The position numbers and the translations under genes were made by a program. The notes under the pieces are model-generated. The model had not been told where the DNA came from. It made no database searches and was given only the letters and a program-made list of their open reading frames with translations. From assembly GCA_017622815.1 (NCBI GenBank), contig JAGAQH010000027.1, forward strand, positions 1-64,000: a stretch of DNA of 64,000 nt, written 5' to 3'. This document shows positions 1-9,566 of the stretch, piece by piece. The DNA comes from Bacteroidaceae bacterium. Its GTDB lineage: Bacteria; Bacteroidota; Bacteroidia; Bacteroidales; Bacteroidaceae. Position 1 is the stretch's first letter. The number at the start of each line of letters is the position of its first letter.

Positions 1-493
1 TGCCCTGCGCCAGATACATCCGGGCGAACCCGAAATGGGCAACAAGACCTATCCAGTAGCGCAATTCCGCGAAGTAATGAACCTCTCGGACATGGCAAAG
101 CACATGTCCAGTCACTCCAGCAAGTATGACAAGGGCGACGTGATGGCCGTGGCCACCCAACTGACCTCATGCATACGCGAACAGTTGCTCCTTGGCAACA
201 AGGTGGTGCTTGGCGACCTGGGTGCCTTCAGCGTAACCCTCGTTTCCGATGCTGCGGACAATGCCGAGTCCTTCTCCACCGCACTGATAAAGAAGGTGAA
301 GGTACGCTGGGAACCCTCCAGCGAGTTCAAGGACCTCATAAACGATGCCTCCTTCGAGTACGTGGGCACCCGCAAGGCTCAGGCCGAGGCCCGCAAGGCC
401 GAAAAGGAACTGCTGAACAACATGGCCACCATACAGCCTGGCGAGGACGCTCCCGATGACGGCGGCGACGAAGGCGAAGGCTCACTGGGCTAA
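1..493 (+). CDS. HU-family DNA-binding protein, 5' end outside the window
   Basis: The frame is open from the left edge, and residues before the first ATG at position 35 (RQIHPGEPE, then KTYPVAQ) look like the N-terminal strand seen in Bacteroidales HU-like proteins. The true start therefore lies upstream and this is a partial gene. Visible features are the HU-like helical region with 'DVMAVATQL', the 'VVLGDLGAFSVTL' strand typical of the HU/IHF fold, and a short acidic, Gly-rich tail after residue 130. Members of this family bind DNA as dimers, but the role of these longer Bacteroidales paralogues is not settled. A strong hairpin follows the stop. Confidence 0.8.
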   Translation, partial: ALRQIHPGEPEMGNKTYPVAQFREVMNLSDMAKHMSSHSSKYDKGDVMAVATQLTSCIREQLLLGNKVVLGDLGAFSVTLVSDAADNAESFSTALIKKVKVRWEPSSEFKDLINDASFEYVGTRKAQAEARKAEKELLNNMATIQPGEDAPDDGGDEGEGSLG

Positions 494-531
494 ATGAGCG
501 GCGAGCGGTGACTACTTGCCAATGCTAACAA

Positions 532-564
532 ATGGCACCACGCAATGTGGTGCCATCTTTGTTT
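532..564 (+). terminator. Rho-independent terminator after the HU-like gene
   Basis: A perfect 10-bp stem (ATGGCACCAC / GTGGTGCCAT) with a 5-base loop is followed by CTTTGTTT. It lies 38 bases after the HU-like stop and separates it from the convergent fkp operon. Confidence 0.8.
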
Positions 565-592
565 ATTGTATGCACCTCCGAAGTTGGAGGGG

Positions 593-617
593 TCTACAGT
601 ATCTACAGTCTACAGTT
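593..617. repeat. Short CTACAGT heptanucleotide array
   Basis: Three near-tandem CTACAGT units (one spaced by a single extra base) lie just beyond the fkp stop codon. This is one of several different 7-bp arrays between genes in this window. Confidence 0.6.
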
Positions 618-643
618 TGTCCGCGACCGCATCGCCCTTACAT

Positions 644-3481
644 TCAACTGCGCGACACCTGCATGCCAGTACGCGATATGCTCATTTCCACGAAACGGGC
701 ACGGGCATTTGGACGCTCCTTTGTAAGTATCTCGCGGATGCGCAGGGCTGCAGCAGGGTCCTTGGCTATCATGTAGAGGAAACCGCCGCCGCCGGCTCCG
801 GGCAACTTCAATCCAAGGCAAAGGTCCTTGACCTTCTCTATTATGGCCTGAACCTCCGGTGGGTTGGTTCCGCTGTCCAGCAGTTGGTTCTGTTGCCAGG
901 TCTTGCCTACAAGGGTACCCAACTGCGTATAGTCTCCTCGCATAATGGCCTGGGCAACATCCCTGGCATGCTCCTTCATCTCGCCAAGCAGTTGCAGGCG
1001 TTCCGTATCGTAGAGGAACATGCCACGTACTATCTCTGCAAGAATCTTCTTGGCCGTGCGCGTGATGCCGGTGTAGTACAGCAGATGGCATGCCTGGTAC
1101 TGGGAGTCGGTGAAGAGGTTGTCGCTGAGCCAACTGATTTCGGGTGTCTGCTCGAAACCGTCCTGAGTGGCGAGCAACTTCACGCCATGGAGCACACCTC
1201 CGTACTGGTCCTGCCAACCGCCTCCTGTGGTTAGGAGTTGTTCCAGGACAAGCGTGCGGTTGCATATCTCGTTCTTGCTCCATGCCAATCCGCAGAAGTC
1301 GCTCACTGCCCCCAATACCGTCGCGGCCAGGATGGAACTTGTGCCCAAACCGCTGCCGGCAGGTATTGCACTGAGCAGAGTCACCTCTATGCCGCATCCG
1401 AAGTCCTTCAACTGCTCCTGAAGGGACTTGTACTTCTTCTGGCAGAACTGGGGCAGGAAACCTGCCAGGGCCAGGGCGGCCTTGGGGATGGAGAAGGGAG
1501 AGCCTACCTTGGCAAAATCTGCCAGTTCCTCCCATGTGGTGAGAATTTCTATAGCGCCCAAGTCGATGCTTCGGAGCACGACATGGTAGTCTGCCGAGGG
1601 CTTTACGTATGCCTGCAGGGGAGGCTGGCCGTTCAACTCGATAGCCAGGTTTACCACACTGCCGCCTGAAGTGAGGCAGTAAGGAGGCGTGTCTGTCCAT
1701 CCTCCGGCCAAGTCTATCCTGACGGGACTTCTACCCCATACAATCTGGTCGCTGTACACGTCCAGTTGGGGCATCTGCTTGTGGGCAAGCACGTCTTCCG
1801 TCAATCCTTCGCCAAGCAGGGAGAATGCCTTTGCTCCGGCCTCAGAACCGTCCTGTCCGTTCAGTTCCAACAGACGGGAACGGAACATGTGGTCGTTGAT
1901 GCGCTTCAGCAGAGGCTCGGTCTCGGGCAGAGGCTCGGGAACCGGCACCTGAAGATTATGGAATTCATGAGCCAAATCATCGAGGTTGGTCTGATAGAAG
2001 ATGCTGCATCTGTGGTTGTTTGCCAGGGCGGTAAGGTTGGCCTTGCGGAACTCCAGGCGTTGTTTCTGAAGGCGGCGCAGGTTGGCCTTGTCGCTGATTT
2101 CGTTGGCGGAGAGGCGTTCGCATGCTCTCCATACATCCGTCATGTCGGCAGGAGTGTCGGATATCATCCACTGGAGCAGGCGGCCCATCTCCTCAATGTT
2201 GTCACACACGGGGAAGATACGGCTGTTCTGCAAGTCGGTGTTGCCCTCCACCTCTTCGGCAGAGATGCCTCGCTTTGAGAGCCATTCTCCCACAGGGCGT
2301 CCGATGTACTCGGTAGAGGCGTCGCGCAGGTCACCACGCATGGCATCGTTGAAGCCATAGGGGCGCACCACCCACTGGTTTTCTCCCAATGGCACGACAT
2401 CCACACAGACGCCGGGAGAGAGACTGATTGTCCAGTCGTTCTGAGGCACACCGGTAATGATGTTCTCGTGGGTCAGTACCCATGTGGACGGAACCCAGGA
2501 GTTCTCTATCCATGTGTTCCTGTTGGTGGGTTGGAACTTTATGTCGTGATGACAGTTCTGCGTGAAGATACTCGGGTGTGCCTTCACACCCAAATGCATA
2601 ATAGCACGCTGGTCGTACACAAGGTTCTGTATGGCCATGGTGGAACTTATCATCTCACGCGAGGTGCCGTAGTGATAGAACTCGCCGTCCTGCAATGGCA
2701 ATACCGCCACCCTCAACTGGCTGATCTCGGCATCTGTGGTGGTAGGATTCTCGCCGAGTGCCTGGCCGAAGTCGCTATAGAGGTCGTAGTTCAATATCTC
2801 GCCTCCCTTGCCGGTACTCTTGCTCATGAGCAGGTTGACGGCTTTGTCGGAAAGCAGCCAAATGCCTATGTCCATAAGGAACAGGTGGCTGTGCATCAAC
2901 TCTCCCAACTTCTCCACCGAGGGCTTCTGAAGCACAAAGTCAAGCACCTCGGGCGTCTCCCTCTTGGAAAGGAACACACCGTGGTTCTTGGCCAGGGAGG
3001 GATCTACCCAAAGTCCGTAGCACACTACATCGGCATCGGGAATCTGTTGCAACTTGCCTGCACGGATATAGACATCGCCTGATGCTATCAGGGTGCGGAG
3101 ACCGGCAGGCGCGGCATTCATGATGCGCTGGTACAAAGGCAACTGCAACTGCAAGAGGTTCTGGCCTATGCGCTGTCCGCGCTCCCAACGGAATACGGGT
3201 ATGGGGGTGAGAACCTTGCCACTTGGTGCATAGCCTGGCAGACGACGGCTTTGGCCACCGGCATGCAACAGGATACGCTTCTCGCGTGAAAGCCACTCTT
3301 CAAAAGTCTGTTCGGGAGCCTCATCCTGATGGCAGGCCTCCATCAGCCAGTTCGTTCCGCCTCCGCTGCCAAGTCGTGCGCCAACAGGGTCGGAGGTGCA
3401 GAAATATTCCTCACGGCTGACACCGGCCACGTCATGGAAGCACTCTACCAGATTTGGGGGAAGGGACAATAGTTTCTTCAT
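644..3481 (-). CDS. fkp: Bifunctional L-fucokinase / L-fucose-1-phosphate guanylyltransferase
   Basis: This 945-residue protein matches the size and two-part layout of Bacteroides Fkp. The N-terminal half should carry GDP-fucose pyrophosphorylase activity. The C-terminal third is a GHMP kinase with the ATP-binding signature 'PAGSGLGTSS' around residue 700 and a late 'LPGAGGGGF' motif. Fkp phosphorylates free L-fucose and converts it to GDP-L-fucose in the cytoplasm, so external fucose can decorate surface glycans. The open frame extends 16 codons upstream, but MKKLLSLPPNL at 3481 is the natural start. It is the last gene of a minus-strand run manC-gmd-fcl-fkp and lies 61 bases after fcl. Confidence 0.95.
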   Translation of the reverse strand: MKKLLSLPPNLVECFHDVAGVSREEYFCTSDPVGARLGSGGGTNWLMEACHQDEAPEQTFEEWLSREKRILLHAGGQSRRLPGYAPSGKVLTPIPVFRWERGQRIGQNLLQLQLPLYQRIMNAAPAGLRTLIASGDVYIRAGKLQQIPDADVVCYGLWVDPSLAKNHGVFLSKRETPEVLDFVLQKPSVEKLGELMHSHLFLMDIGIWLLSDKAVNLLMSKSTGKGGEILNYDLYSDFGQALGENPTTTDAEISQLRVAVLPLQDGEFYHYGTSREMISSTMAIQNLVYDQRAIMHLGVKAHPSIFTQNCHHDIKFQPTNRNTWIENSWVPSTWVLTHENIITGVPQNDWTISLSPGVCVDVVPLGENQWVVRPYGFNDAMRGDLRDASTEYIGRPVGEWLSKRGISAEEVEGNTDLQNSRIFPVCDNIEEMGRLLQWMISDTPADMTDVWRACERLSANEISDKANLRRLQKQRLEFRKANLTALANNHRCSIFYQTNLDDLAHEFHNLQVPVPEPLPETEPLLKRINDHMFRSRLLELNGQDGSEAGAKAFSLLGEGLTEDVLAHKQMPQLDVYSDQIVWGRSPVRIDLAGGWTDTPPYCLTSGGSVVNLAIELNGQPPLQAYVKPSADYHVVLRSIDLGAIEILTTWEELADFAKVGSPFSIPKAALALAGFLPQFCQKKYKSLQEQLKDFGCGIEVTLLSAIPAGSGLGTSSILAATVLGAVSDFCGLAWSKNEICNRTLVLEQLLTTGGGWQDQYGGVLHGVKLLATQDGFEQTPEISWLSDNLFTDSQYQACHLLYYTGITRTAKKILAEIVRGMFLYDTERLQLLGEMKEHARDVAQAIMRGDYTQLGTLVGKTWQQNQLLDSGTNPPEVQAIIEKVKDLCLGLKLPGAGGGGFLYMIAKDPAAALRIREILTKERPNARARFVEMSISRTGMQVSRS

Positions 3482-3542
3482 AATAGTATCTAAGGATAAC
3501 CAATGTTTGTTCTTTACAAGGCATGGCACTCAAATGCCATGC

Positions 3543-4487
3543 CTATCTCTCTGCTCTCATGGGATTGCTCAGGAAGTCCTGATAACTGAGGCGGATGCCG
3601 TCCTCCAACTCCGTGCGGTATGTCCATCCGAGTGCCTTGGCCTTGCTTACGTCAAGGAGTTTGCGCGGTGTGCCGTTCGGTTTGGATGTATCCCAAAGGA
3701 TGCGGCCTTCGTAGCCTACCACTTTGGCGACGAGTTCTGTCAGCGCCTTGATGCTCAGTTCCTTGCCTGTGCCTGCATTGACGGTTTCGTTTCCGCTATA
3801 ATTGTTCATCAGGAAGACACAGAGGTTGGCAAGGTCGTCCACATACAGGAACTCGCGCAGAGGCGAACCGTCGCCCCAGCACGTCACCTCGTCAAGCCCC
3901 TGTTCCTTCGCCTCGTGGAAGCGGCGGATAAGGGCCGGAAGCACGTGGGAGTGTGTGGGATGGTAGTTGTCGTTGGGACCATAGAGGTTGGTAGGCATTA
4001 CCGAGATGTAGTCGGTACCGTACTGGCGGTTCAGGTACTCGCAATACTTCAATCCGCTGATCTTTGCCAGGGCATAGGCCTCGTTTGTCTGTTCCAACTC
4101 GCTTGTGAGCAAGCATGATTCGGGCATGGGCTGCGGAGCCATACGGGGATAGATGCAGGAAGACCCGAGGAACTCCAGTTTCTTGCAGCCGTTCTGCCAT
4201 GCGGCATGTATGACATTCATCTCCAGCATCATGTTCTCGTACATGAAGTCGGCCAGGGCCGTCTGGTTGGCAATGATGCCTCCCACCTTGGCGGCAGCCA
4301 GAAAGACATACTCGGGCTTCTCCTGCTCGAAGAAGCGGTTTACGGCCTCCTGGTTTATCAGGTCCAGTTCTGCATGGGTGCGGGTGATGATGTTGTTGTA
4401 GCCCTGTCTCTGCAACTCGCGGACAATGGCGCTACCCACCATACCGCGGTGTCCGGCAACGTATATCTTGGCATTCTGTTCCATCAT
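3543..4487 (-). CDS. fcl: GDP-L-fucose synthase
   Basis: This is a 314-residue short-chain dehydrogenase. It has an N-terminal Rossmann motif ([11 protein letters not shown]) and the YxxxK catalytic pair in '[10 protein letters not shown]'. It converts GDP-4-keto-6-deoxymannose to GDP-L-fucose by epimerisation and NADPH reduction. The length equals the family norm (about 310-320). It follows gmd by 34 bases and precedes fkp, so the last step of de novo synthesis and the salvage enzyme are transcribed in the same direction and probably together. Confidence 0.95.
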   Translation of the reverse strand: MMEQNAKIYVAGHRGMVGSAIVRELQRQGYNNIITRTHAELDLINQEAVNRFFEQEKPEYVFLAAAKVGGIIANQTALADFMYENMMLEMNVIHAAWQNGCKKLEFLGSSCIYPRMAPQPMPESCLLTSELEQTNEAYALAKISGLKYCEYLNRQYGTDYISVMPTNLYGPNDNYHPTHSHVLPALIRRFHEAKEQGLDEVTCWGDGSPLREFLYVDDLANLCVFLMNNYSGNETVNAGTGKELSIKALTELVAKVVGYEGRILWDTSKPNGTPRKLLDVSKAKALGWTYRTELEDGIRLSYQDFLSNPMRAER

Positions 4488-4521
4488 ATAACTATCTCGT
4501 TCGGTTAGAATGTCGGACAGG

Positions 4522-5634
4522 TTACTTCACCAGGCCCTTCTCCAGATACTCTGCCAGGTTTGTACGCATCACGCTGGCCACGTGGTCGGCGGCCACCTTC
4601 TCCATGTCGTGCTTGACCATGATGGATACAAGTTGTTCGAAGGTAGTCTTGGCAGGGTTCCAACCCAGTTTTGTCTTGGCCTTGGTGGGGTCGCCCCAGA
4701 GGTTGACCACATCGGTGGGACGGTAGAAGTCGGGGCTTACCTCAACAAGTGTCTTGCCCACGAGTTCGGCAGGACCGCTCACGCAGATGCCCTTCTCGTC
4801 CATCTCCTCACCTTCGAACTTCAGTTCAATGCCGGCAGCCTTGAAGGCGGCATAGGTGAACTCGCGCACAGAGTGCTGCACACCGGTGGCGATGACGAAA
4901 TCCTCGGGTTCGGGCTGCTGAAGGATGAGCCACATGCACTCCACATAGTCCTTGGCATAACCCCAGTCGCGAAGAGAGGAGAGGTTGCCCAGGAGGAGTT
5001 TTTCCTGCTTGCCCTGTGCTATACGTGCGGCGGCCAGAGTGATCTTGCGTGTCACGAAGGTCTCGCCACGGCGCTCGCTCTCGTGGTTGAACAGGATGCC
5101 CGAGCAGCAATACATGTTGTATGCCTCGCGGTACTCCTTGATAATCCAGAAACCGTAGAGTTTTGCCACGGCATAGGGACTGTAGGGATGGAAGGGCGTG
5201 TTCTCGTTCTGCGGAACCTCCTCCACCTTACCGTATAGTTCGGAAGTGGATGCCTGATAGATGCGGCATTCGTTCTCCAGGTGGTTGGCACGCACAGCCT
5301 CCAGAACACGGAGTACGCCAACGGCATCCACGTCGGCCGTAAACTCGGGAGCGTCGAAACTTACCTGCACATGGCTCTGTGCTGCCAGGTTGTATATCTC
5401 GGTGGGACGTACGTCGGCTATTACCTTTACGAGTGACATGGAGTCGCCCATGTCGCCATAATGAAGGTGGAACTGGGGATGGCCTTCCAAGTGTGCGATG
5501 CGCTCGCGGTAATCCACACTGCTGCGGCGGATGATACCGTGAACCTCATAACCTTTCTCTATAAGGAACTCGCTCAGATAACTGCCGTCCTGTCCTGTCA
5601 CGCCCGTTATCAGGGCTACTTTTCTATTTTGCAT
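4522..5634 (-). CDS. gmd: GDP-mannose 4,6-dehydratase
   Basis: This 370-residue protein starts with the extended-SDR motif '[11 protein letters not shown]', which is diagnostic of Gmd. It continues with 'RRSS' and a YxxxK pair in '[10 protein letters not shown]'. It dehydrates GDP-mannose to GDP-4-keto-6-deoxymannose, the first committed step towards GDP-fucose (or GDP-rhamnose/colitose). It is 19 bases downstream of manC and 34 upstream of fcl, as expected for a single operon. Confidence 0.97.
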   Translation of the reverse strand: MQNRKVALITGVTGQDGSYLSEFLIEKGYEVHGIIRRSSVDYRERIAHLEGHPQFHLHYGDMGDSMSLVKVIADVRPTEIYNLAAQSHVQVSFDAPEFTADVDAVGVLRVLEAVRANHLENECRIYQASTSELYGKVEEVPQNENTPFHPYSPYAVAKLYGFWIIKEYREAYNMYCCSGILFNHESERRGETFVTRKITLAAARIAQGKQEKLLLGNLSSLRDWGYAKDYVECMWLILQQPEPEDFVIATGVQHSVREFTYAAFKAAGIELKFEGEEMDEKGICVSGPAELVGKTLVEVSPDFYRPTDVVNLWGDPTKAKTKLGWNPAKTTFEQLVSIMVKHDMEKVAADHVASVMRTNLAEYLEKGLVK

Positions 5635-5653
5635 TGCTGTTGTCTATTCGTCT

Positions 5654-6727
5654 TTATTCAGAAAACTGCTTTATCCTCTGCTCTTCAGAGAGTTTGCATA
5701 TCAGCAGGGTATTGTCCTTCTCTGCCACGATGTAGCCGTCCAGACCCTGCACCACTACACGGCGCTCTTCGCTGCAATGTATAACACAATCGCGTGTCTC
5801 GTAGGTCTGCACGTTGTCGCCAATAACGGCATTTCCGTTGTTGTCGCGGCTTACGTTCTCTCGCAACGAGCCCCATGTGCCCAGGTCGCTCCAACCGAAA
5901 CTGGCAGGGAAGCAGTATATCTCCTCGGACTTCTCGAGGATGGCATAGTCAACGGAGATACTCTCGCACTTGGGGAAGTTCTCGTTGATGGCATCCTGTT
6001 CCTTGTCCGTGCCGTAGAGGGGCAAGAGGTTCTCGAACACCTCGTTAATCTCAGGCGCATACACTCTGAGGGCATTCACTATGGTGCTGACGTTCCAGAT
6101 GAAGATGCCGGCATTCCATAGCATATTGGGCTTGCGGATGTACTTCTCGGCCGTGGCAAGGTCGGGCTTCTCGCGGAAGGCATCTACACGATATATTTCC
6201 TTGTTGCGGGCAGAAGGGCAACTCATGTCCGTCTGTATGTAACCGTAGCCAGTCTCCGGGCGGGTGGGCTTCATGCCAAGGGTGACGATGGCATCCGAGG
6301 TGGAGGCAAAGTCCATGGCGCTCTTCACCACACGCTGGAACTCGGGAGTGTCCAGGACAAGGTGGTCGGAAGGGCTTACCACGATGGCCGCCTTCGGGTC
6401 TATGCTCTTTATCCTCCATGCGGCATAGGCTATGCAGGGAGCGGTGTTGCGGCGGCAAGGCTCCAGAAGGATGTTGCCCTGAGGCACCTCGGGAAGTTGC
6501 TCGGCAACGATGTCCTTGTATGCCTGGCTGGTAACCACCCACACGTTCTCCGGAGGCAGGATTCCCTTGAAGCGGTCAACTGTCATCTGAATGAATGTGC
6601 GTCCTGTGCCCAATACGTCCACAAACTGCTTGGGGCGTTCGGGAGTGCTCATGGGCCAGAAACGGCTTCCTATGCCGCCTGCCATGATGACAAGGTGCGA
6701 ATGGCTGATTGTATTTGCGCTGTTCAT
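5654..6727 (-). CDS. manC: Mannose-1-phosphate guanylyltransferase
   Basis: This 357-residue nucleotidyltransferase carries the pyrophosphorylase signature 'AGGIGSRFWPMS' and the 'RPKQF' and 'FGWSDLGTWGS' blocks. It lacks the C-terminal isomerase domain of bifunctional enzymes, so it is the short form. It makes GDP-mannose from mannose-1-phosphate and GTP, feeding gmd 19 bases downstream. No clear TAnnTTTG box was found just upstream; the gap to the amylase gene holds a small tandem repeat. Confidence 0.92.
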   Translation of the reverse strand: MNSANTISHSHLVIMAGGIGSRFWPMSTPERPKQFVDVLGTGRTFIQMTVDRFKGILPPENVWVVTSQAYKDIVAEQLPEVPQGNILLEPCRRNTAPCIAYAAWRIKSIDPKAAIVVSPSDHLVLDTPEFQRVVKSAMDFASTSDAIVTLGMKPTRPETGYGYIQTDMSCPSARNKEIYRVDAFREKPDLATAEKYIRKPNMLWNAGIFIWNVSTIVNALRVYAPEINEVFENLLPLYGTDKEQDAINENFPKCESISVDYAILEKSEEIYCFPASFGWSDLGTWGSLRENVSRDNNGNAVIGDNVQTYETRDCVIHCSEERRVVVQGLDGYIVAEKDNTLLICKLSEEQRIKQFSE

Positions 6728-6789
6728 TATCTGTGTTCTTTTTATGTTATACGTTGTAGATGGCTACGCTATACCTTGCGATGTGTATT

Positions 6790-6845
6790 GCCTCACGAGG
6801 CGAAGGGCATCGCCTCACGAGGCGAGGGCCGTCGTCTCACGAGGC
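6790..6845. repeat. Three tandem 22-bp units with a GCCTCACGAGGC core
   Basis: GCCTCACGAGGC begins at 6790 and 6812, and GTCTCACGAGGC at 6834, a strict 22-bp period. Each core is itself an inverted repeat (GCCTC..GAGGC). The array fills the gap between the amylase stop and the manC start. A related 22-bp triple occurs at 62715. Confidence 0.85.
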
Positions 6846-6852
6846 GTTTTCC

Positions 6853-8445
6853 CTACAACTTTATCTTCTTTACGATGCCGTCCCAGGCCTTCACCTTGAT
6901 AGACACGGTAATGTCGTGGGCAAGATTGTTCTTCACCTTCTCCGATTCGGGAGTGAGCGAGCGGATGGCATCGGCAGGAATACGGATGTCTGTGGTGATG
7001 TTCTCGTCGGAGAAGTTGGCCACCACCAGGTAGGTCTTGTTCTTGTCGCTACGCAGGAAGGCATACTGTCTGTCCAGATGCCCGTTCACATACATCAGGT
7101 CCCAGAAGAGTCCTTCACTGAAGGCAGGTTCCTCCTCGGCCAGACGCAGGGTCTGTGTGTAGAACTCCTTCAGTTTCTTCTCCTCGTCCGTGAGCAGGGC
7201 ACCGTCGAATTTTCCGCCGTTTCGCCAACGGCGTATGGTGTCCACCGTCCAGTAGTCGAAGATGGTCGTACGTCCGTCCTCGCCAGAGAAACCCTCGCTG
7301 TCCATACCCTTCTCGCCCAGTTCCTGGCCGAAGTATATCATCATGGGGTTGGTGTTCATCAGTGTGCTCACCAGCATCATGGGACGGCCCTTCTTGGCAT
7401 CGCCTGCAAAGAAGTCGCTGGCTATGCGCTGCTCGTCGTGGTTCTCCAGGAAGTTGAGCATGTGGTCCTGTATGTCCTCCACGCTCTGCCAGCATGATGT
7501 CAGTTCCTTGGCCGAGCACCATCCTGCGGATACGGCCTTGAGTTTGTCGTAAAGTCCCACCTTGTCATAAAGGTAGTCAAAGTGTCCGCGGAAGATGTAG
7601 TCGCGGTACAACTGAGGGTTGTACACCTCCGCTATAAAGATGATGTCGGGGTATTGCTCCTTCACCTGAGGTATCACCCATTCCCAGAACTCCACTGGCA
7701 CCATCTCGGCCATGTCGCAACGGAATCCGTCCACGCCCTTCTCCGCCCAGTAGAGCAGTATCTGAAGCATCTTGGCATAGGTGTTGGGACCATAGTTCAG
7801 TTTCACCGTCTCGTACCAGTCGTTCCTGCCCGGCCATGCAGAGAACACATCGTTGCCGGTAGCCTTGGCGGGGTTCTCCTCGTAGAGGTTGGCCTTGGCA
7901 CGCTCCTCTTCGCCCAGGATATTGTCCAGGTGGAGAGGTTCGCCCATGTAGTAGAAGTTGTTCTCGGGAGAGTAGTTGAGCGAAGTATCGTCGCCCTCGC
8001 CCAGGTCCTTGCATCCCTCGGGACAGGCATCCGAGTGGTACTCGCGTGCCACATGGTTGGGCACGAAGTCCTGAATGACCTTCATCCCGGCCTTGTGGGT
8101 GCGCTCTATGAGTGCCTCCCATTCCTTGATGCGCTCGGGCACCTTGGTTGCCAGGTCGGGATCCACGTCGTAGTAGTCCTTTATGGCATAGGGACTGCCG
8201 GCACGGCCCTTCACCACCTCGGGGTGGTCCTTGCGTATGCCGTAACGGCTATAGTCGGTTTGCGTGGCATGCTCTATGATGCCTGTGTACCAGATGTGGG
8301 TCACGCCCATGGCCTTGATGTCGGCCAAGGCCTTGGCTGTAAAGGCCGACATGGTGCCGCATCCGTTCTGACTCTTGCTGCCATGCGGAACGGGATGCTC
8401 CACATTGGCACCGAACAAGCGGGTAAATACTTGGTATATGTTCAT
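6853..8445 (-). CDS. GH13 alpha-amylase family glycosidase, probably cytoplasmic
   Basis: This is a 530-residue (beta/alpha)8 glycosidase without a signal peptide, so it likely acts on internal glycogen or imported maltodextrin. The GH13 catalytic triad is visible: nucleophile Asp244 in 'GFRCDMA', acid/base Glu273 in 'FIAEVY', and Asp337 in 'ENHDEQR'. The N-terminal 'YQVFTRLFG' is typical of a Bacteroidales subgroup. A small C-terminal beta domain follows from about residue 440. It lies 18 bases downstream of fabD, which may be cotranscription by proximity only. Exact substrate specificity cannot be read from sequence. Confidence 0.88.
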   Translation of the reverse strand: MNIYQVFTRLFGANVEHPVPHGSKSQNGCGTMSAFTAKALADIKAMGVTHIWYTGIIEHATQTDYSRYGIRKDHPEVVKGRAGSPYAIKDYYDVDPDLATKVPERIKEWEALIERTHKAGMKVIQDFVPNHVAREYHSDACPEGCKDLGEGDDTSLNYSPENNFYYMGEPLHLDNILGEEERAKANLYEENPAKATGNDVFSAWPGRNDWYETVKLNYGPNTYAKMLQILLYWAEKGVDGFRCDMAEMVPVEFWEWVIPQVKEQYPDIIFIAEVYNPQLYRDYIFRGHFDYLYDKVGLYDKLKAVSAGWCSAKELTSCWQSVEDIQDHMLNFLENHDEQRIASDFFAGDAKKGRPMMLVSTLMNTNPMMIYFGQELGEKGMDSEGFSGEDGRTTIFDYWTVDTIRRWRNGGKFDGALLTDEEKKLKEFYTQTLRLAEEEPAFSEGLFWDLMYVNGHLDRQYAFLRSDKNKTYLVVANFSDENITTDIRIPADAIRSLTPESEKVKNNLAHDITVSIKVKAWDGIVKKIKL

Positions 8446-8463
8446 GGCAAAACGGTTCTGGCG

Positions 8464-9354
8464 TTATGCGTGCAGGACGGTAGCGCCCTTGGCAATCTTA
8501 GTTATCATACCTGTCAGAGCCTGACCGGGACCGCACTCCACGAACTCCGTTGCTCCGGCCTCTACCATTGCCTCCACCTCCTGTGTCCAACGTACGCTGG
8601 CGGTCAGTTGGGCAATCAGGTTCTGCTTGATTTCCTCGGGGTTGGTGTGCGCCTTGCCGTCAACGTTCTGATAGATGGGGCATGTGGGAGTGTGGAACTC
8701 TGTGGATGCTATGGCTGCCTCCAACTCGTCCTTGGCTGGCTGCATCAGGGGGCTGTGGAAAGCACCGCCTACGGGCAGCACCAGGGCACGGCGTGCACCG
8801 GCTTCGAGGAGTTTCTCGCATGCCACCTCAACGGCTTCCTTGTTACCGCTGATTACCAACTGGCCGGGGCAGTTGTAGTTTGCTGCTACCACCACACCCT
8901 TGCCTGCCTGGGCTGTAACGTCGGCACAAATCTGCTCGATCTGCTCGTCGGACAGGCGCAATACGGCCGCCATACCGCCGGGAGCGGCCTCGCATGCCTT
9001 CTGCATGGCCAGGGCACGGGCATAGACAAGTTTCAGTCCGTCCTCAAAATCCAAGGCTCCGGCTGCCACCAGCGCGCTGAACTCGCCCAGGGAATGACCG
9101 CCCACCATATCAGGCTGGAAGGCATCTCCCATACACTTTGCCATTACCACACTGTGCAGGAACACGGCAGGCTGGGTAACCTTTGTCTGCTTCAATGCCT
9201 CGGCATCGCCCTCGAACATGATGTCGGTCAGACGGAAGCCAAGTATCTCGTTGGCCTTCTCCATCATCTCCTTTGCTACCTCATTGCTCTCGTACAGGTC
9301 CTTGCCCATACCGGTGAACTGTGCTCCCTGACCGGGAAATACAAATGCTTTCAT
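8464..9354 (-). CDS. fabD: Malonyl-CoA:ACP transacylase
   Basis: This 296-residue enzyme loads malonyl groups onto acyl carrier protein for fatty acid synthesis. The opening 'FPGQGAQ', the nucleophile motif 'GHSLGEF' (Ser in GHSxGE) and the downstream 'GAFHSPLM' with the catalytic His are all present. The open frame continues 38 codons upstream, but those residues are out of character for the family. MKAFVFPGQG at 9354 fits the family and leaves an 84-base leader after the promoter box. No other fab genes are adjacent. Confidence 0.95.
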   Translation of the reverse strand: MKAFVFPGQGAQFTGMGKDLYESNEVAKEMMEKANEILGFRLTDIMFEGDAEALKQTKVTQPAVFLHSVVMAKCMGDAFQPDMVGGHSLGEFSALVAAGALDFEDGLKLVYARALAMQKACEAAPGGMAAVLRLSDEQIEQICADVTAQAGKGVVVAANYNCPGQLVISGNKEAVEVACEKLLEAGARRALVLPVGGAFHSPLMQPAKDELEAAIASTEFHTPTCPIYQNVDGKAHTNPEEIKQNLIAQLTASVRWTQEVEAMVEAGATEFVECGPGQALTGMITKIAKGATVLHA

Positions 9355-9437
9355 AATCGTATGTTTTTTATTGGTTTCTACTGTTACTGAAGGCGTGCGT
9401 CCGGGACGCCTACACCTTATTATATTATAAACATGCG

Positions 9438-9469
9438 CAAAGATACAGAAAAAACAGCATTGACACAAA
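9438..9469 (-). promoter_or_regulatory. Bacteroidota-type promoter for fabD
   Basis: On the minus strand TTTG is followed by exactly 20 bases and then TATCTTTG, matching the primary sigma factor consensus of this phylum. The leader between it and fabD contains a short GCGTCC/GGACGC inverted repeat. Confidence 0.75.
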
Positions 9470-9508
9470 AATAAACAGCATTTATTCTTCCTTTGATATA
9501 AAAATTGT

Positions 9509-9516
9509 TAACTTTG
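9509..9516 (+). promoter_or_regulatory. -7 box (TAACTTTG) upstream of the RSH gene
   Basis: TAACTTTG lies 50 bases before the ATG. A good TTTG at the usual spacing is not seen; the nearest lies only 13 bases upstream, so the -33 element is weak or absent. Confidence 0.5.
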
Positions 9517-9566
9517 TCAAACAAATCATAAACAAGCGGTCACATAACCCACTTACCACTACGATT

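Noticed and set aside
6790..6845. Possible CRISPR array
   Set aside because: The 22-bp units are directly tandem, without unique spacers, only three are present, and no cas genes are nearby.
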